Assembly (NCBI GenBank): GCA_938001865.1
Contig: CALLAW010000044.1
Span: forward strand, 1 to 64,000
Direction of reading: 5' to 3'
Origin: an uncultured Saprospiraceae bacterium
GTDB lineage: Bacteria; Bacteroidota; Bacteroidia; Chitinophagales; Saprospiraceae
Length of the DNA stretch: 64,000 bases
A program made the translations under genes and the position numbers. Every line of letters begins with the position of its first letter. Within the stretch, counting starts at the first letter, position 1. Of this stretch, positions 62,384 to 64,000 are shown one piece after another. Under the pieces are notes generated by a model. It was not told where the DNA came from and ran no database searches. It saw only the letters and a list, made by a program, of their open reading frames with translations.

Positions 62384-63013
62384 TCAGTCTACATTGCTCA
62401 TGATGATACTTGCAAAGTCTTTTGCAGCTTTGAGTTGTTGTGGGGCTGTCATCTCTTCGTTGAATGCGACCATATAGACATAGTCATTGCCAGTCCTCCA
62501 GATGTACTTACCCATCTCATAGCTATATGAGGCGTCATCACCTAGCCCTTCGAGTTTCTTGTATTTGACATTTTCTCCACTTCCTGTAAAGTCTGACTCT
62601 CCCATCGATCGCTTAGACTCTACAAATGAGGTAGCCCATCCTGGAAATTCGTCACCGACGGGATTTTTCTGTACTTGTACTAGGATACCTGCATTGGGTC
62701 TCTCCCCTATCCACTTGAAGAAGCAAGCTCTCGAGTGGGCACTAGATCGACCACTTCCATCCTTGATCTCGATATCTCCTGCATCTACATTCATGATCTT
62801 AGCGACATCAGCTGCAGTTACGAGTGTACAAGCATCAGGGAGTGGTAGGTTACTTGGTACGAAATCTGGAGCATTGGGATCTGCCTTAGTGATGACTGTC
62901 TTGCCATCATCGCTCACTTGGATATTGGAGTCTGACTTCTCTTTGGTATCTGGTCCGCAACCGATACTGAGTAGAAGTGTTGCAAATACGAGTGTAAACT
63001 GAATGAATTTCAT
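62384..63013 (-). CDS. Lipoprotein of unknown function
   Basis: 209 residues with lipobox LLSIGC (Cys19). The mature part begins with a short polar linker and contains LPDACTLVTAADVAKIMN, a pattern seen in DUF3558-like lipoproteins, and the paired cysteines in DACTLV and RACFFKW. No enzymatic motif. It precedes recN by one base and carries the -7 element of the unit upstream. Confidence 0.75.
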   Translation of the reverse strand: MKFIQFTLVFATLLLSIGCGPDTKEKSDSNIQVSDDGKTVITKADPNAPDFVPSNLPLPDACTLVTAADVAKIMNVDAGDIEIKDGSGRSSAHSRACFFKWIGERPNAGILVQVQKNPVGDEFPGWATSFVESKRSMGESDFTGSGENVKYKKLEGLGDDASYSYEMGKYIWRTGNDYVYMVAFNEEMTAPQQLKAAKDFASIIMSNVD

Positions 63014-63047
63014 GAGGATTATAATTATTCGATTACGAATGAATTGA

Positions 63048-63055
63048 CAAATTTA
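63048..63055 (-). promoter_or_regulatory. -7 element TAAATTTG of the lipoprotein-recN unit
   Basis: The minus strand reads TAAATTTG, an exact TAnnTTTG match 35 bases before the lipoprotein ATG. No clear -33 TTG. Confidence 0.45.
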
Positions 63056-63080
63056 AGGCTTCTTTTACTATCTAGGGTGT

Positions 63081-63443
63081 TTAATCCACATAGTCTTTTC
63101 TGACTACGAGGAAGTATGTTTCTTCATCGATCTGAGTGTACCCGTAATCATAGCAGTAGCGATAGAGCTTTCCTTTGGATGTTGTCCACTCGTTGGTAAA
63201 GTAGTTAAACTTAAAGCCCTCTTCGAGGAGGCGTATCCTGCTTACCTTAGCTTTTCCATTGGGATTGAGAGTCACGAGGATACGTCTATTCCGTCTGAGT
63301 AGGTTATTGATGTTACGCATCAGTTTGTTCTGATCGCTATTGACCCTATTATTATACGTAGTCCGGCATTGATCAGAGCAGTATTTTTTGTCTGCTCTTC
63401 CCATGAGCTTTCCCTCACACTCGAGACATTTACTGCTTGACAT
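63081..63443 (-). CDS. Small zinc-finger protein
   Basis: 120 residues. The N-terminal CLEC...YCSDQC motif (Cys6, Cys9, Cys22, Cys26) forms a likely treble-clef or ribbon zinc site. A basic helix (RRNRRILVTLN) and a beta-rich C-terminal half (SRIRLLEEGFKFNYFTNEWTTSKGKLYRYCYDYGY) follow. Unknown function; the finger and basic region suggest nucleic acid or protein binding. It lies 18 bases after ricT. Confidence 0.72.
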   Translation of the reverse strand: MSSSKCLECEGKLMGRADKKYCSDQCRTTYNNRVNSDQNKLMRNINNLLRRNRRILVTLNPNGKAKVSRIRLLEEGFKFNYFTNEWTTSKGKLYRYCYDYGYTQIDEETYFLVVRKDYVD

Positions 63444-63461
63444 AGACGTATTGTTTAATAA

Positions 63462-64000
63462 TTAGGACTTACCATTTGTTGGCTTTGATGACCGCCTAGA
63501 CTTCGATTTTTTGTATCTACTTTTACTTTTTTTCTTTTTCTTTTTGAGCTCAGGGAGTTCGATGTCACCTGTAACATCAGCGAACATTACATCCTCTTCT
63601 TTCTCTTCTGGGACATCTGGCATGACTTGATAGTGGAAGATATTGACATCTCTATCACCTTCATCATTGAGTTTTTTGATTTCGAGGACTTGTTCTTTTT
63701 TAAGAGCTACTACGAGGAATCTTCCTGTTTCGTTTTTGACTGAGTAGTACATGAGCTTTTTGAAGATATCTACCTTGAGCAGTTCGGCACGACCAGTACG
63801 GCCATGGAGCTTCTGAGTCTTAGGGAATTCTTGGAGGGCTTCTAAGTACATATCCAACTCATAGTTGAGGCAGCACTTCAGTCTTCCGCATTGCCCTGAG
63901 AGTTTGGTTTGATTGATTGAGATATTTTGGTATCGAGCAGCTGCTGTATTGACACTCTTGAAGTCCGACAGCCAGGTGCTACAGCAGAGTTCTCTCCCAC
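63462..64000 (-). CDS. ricT: RicT/YaaT-like PSP1-domain protein (3' part; 5' end outside window)
   Basis: The ORF-track entry begins at a TTG (63857), but the frame continues without a stop to the window edge: GRELCCSTWLSDFKSV, NISINQTKLSGQCGRLKCC and NYELDMYLEAL are the PSP1-domain signature, with cysteines implicated in the iron-sulfur RicAFT complex of Bacillus. The C-terminus is lysine/serine-rich (KKKKKKSKSRYKKSKSRRSS), an unusual basic tail. Upstream gene content is unknown because the window ends. Confidence 0.9.
   Translation of the reverse strand, partial: GRELCCSTWLSDFKSVNTAAARYQNISINQTKLSGQCGRLKCCLNYELDMYLEALQEFPKTQKLHGRTGRAELLKVDIFKKLMYYSVKNETGRFLVVALKKEQVLEIKKLNDEGDRDVNIFHYQVMPDVPEEKEEDVMFADVTGDIELPELKKKKKKSKSRYKKSKSRRSSKPTNGKS

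Noticed and set aside
1-64000. CRISPR arrays, prophage or insertion sequences
   Set aside because: No regular repeat-spacer array, no phage structural genes and no transposase with terminal repeats were seen on reading both strands.

Overview
The window comes from a bacterium of the phylum Bacteroidota, probably a Saprospiria or Cytophagia-like lineage. The evidence is the promoter type (TTG-N21-TAnnTTTG upstream of several genes), proteins with T9SS-type C-terminal sorting domains, Bacteroidota-specific families (DUF4199, DUF2723, DUF4956, DUF2490, DUF5916, RprX/RprY-like pair, Bat-like vWA protein, BshA) and the characteristic FabI, Lgt and SdhC variants. Most of the sequence is ordinary chromosomal core. 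The genus assignment is inference.

Layout, left edge to 14.6 kb: the left edge is the promoter and leader of an rRNA operon running leftwards off the window, with tRNA-Asn diverging from it. Then come a minus-strand operon with two cyclophilin lipoproteins and a polyphosphate glucokinase; a second minus-strand run (BatA/vWA protein, dihydroorotase-like protein, DUF4199, two glycosyltransferases, GmhA); and the succinate dehydrogenase operon sdhC-sdhA-sdhB.

14.6-30.7 kb: a TonB-dependent receptor overlapping a histidine kinase, a YceI lipoprotein, a MerR/B12-type regulator divergent from bshA (bacillithiol), a SMUG2-like uracil-DNA glycosylase, two glycosyltransferases (one of the tRNA-queuosine mannosyltransferase type, preceded by a candidate small RNA or attenuated leader), rluB-like, dnaB, and an RprX/RprY-like two-component system with a coiled-coil exported protein.

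30.8-38.5 kb: an M43 metalloprotease, a DUF2490/VTC/DUF4956 putative polyphosphate module, then an AT-rich accessory stretch with a 5'-truncated PBECR-like nuclease gene, a Fic protein with a palindromic operator candidate and a REP-like palindrome, then a TerB-like protein and an MsrA fused in frame to an exported M43-like metalloprotease.

38.7-64 kb: lgt, an M28 peptidase, rpiB, a DUF2723 membrane glycosyltransferase, an aminomuconate deaminase/cyclase pair, a pterin dehydratase, odhB, a DUF5916 outer-membrane protein, a secreted esterase, hemC / degenerate exonuclease / hemD, a TMTC-like TPR membrane protein, a LuxR-type regulator with a degenerate receiver, fabI, recN, a lipoprotein, a zinc-finger protein and the 3' part of ricT at the right edge.

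I saw no CRISPR array, prophage, insertion sequence or complete defence system. The most unusual points are the MsrA-metalloprotease fusion, the candidate sRNA/attenuator at 24.5-24.7 kb, the degenerate exonuclease between hemC and hemD, the Fic/PBECR island and the dihydroorotase lacking key active-site residues.
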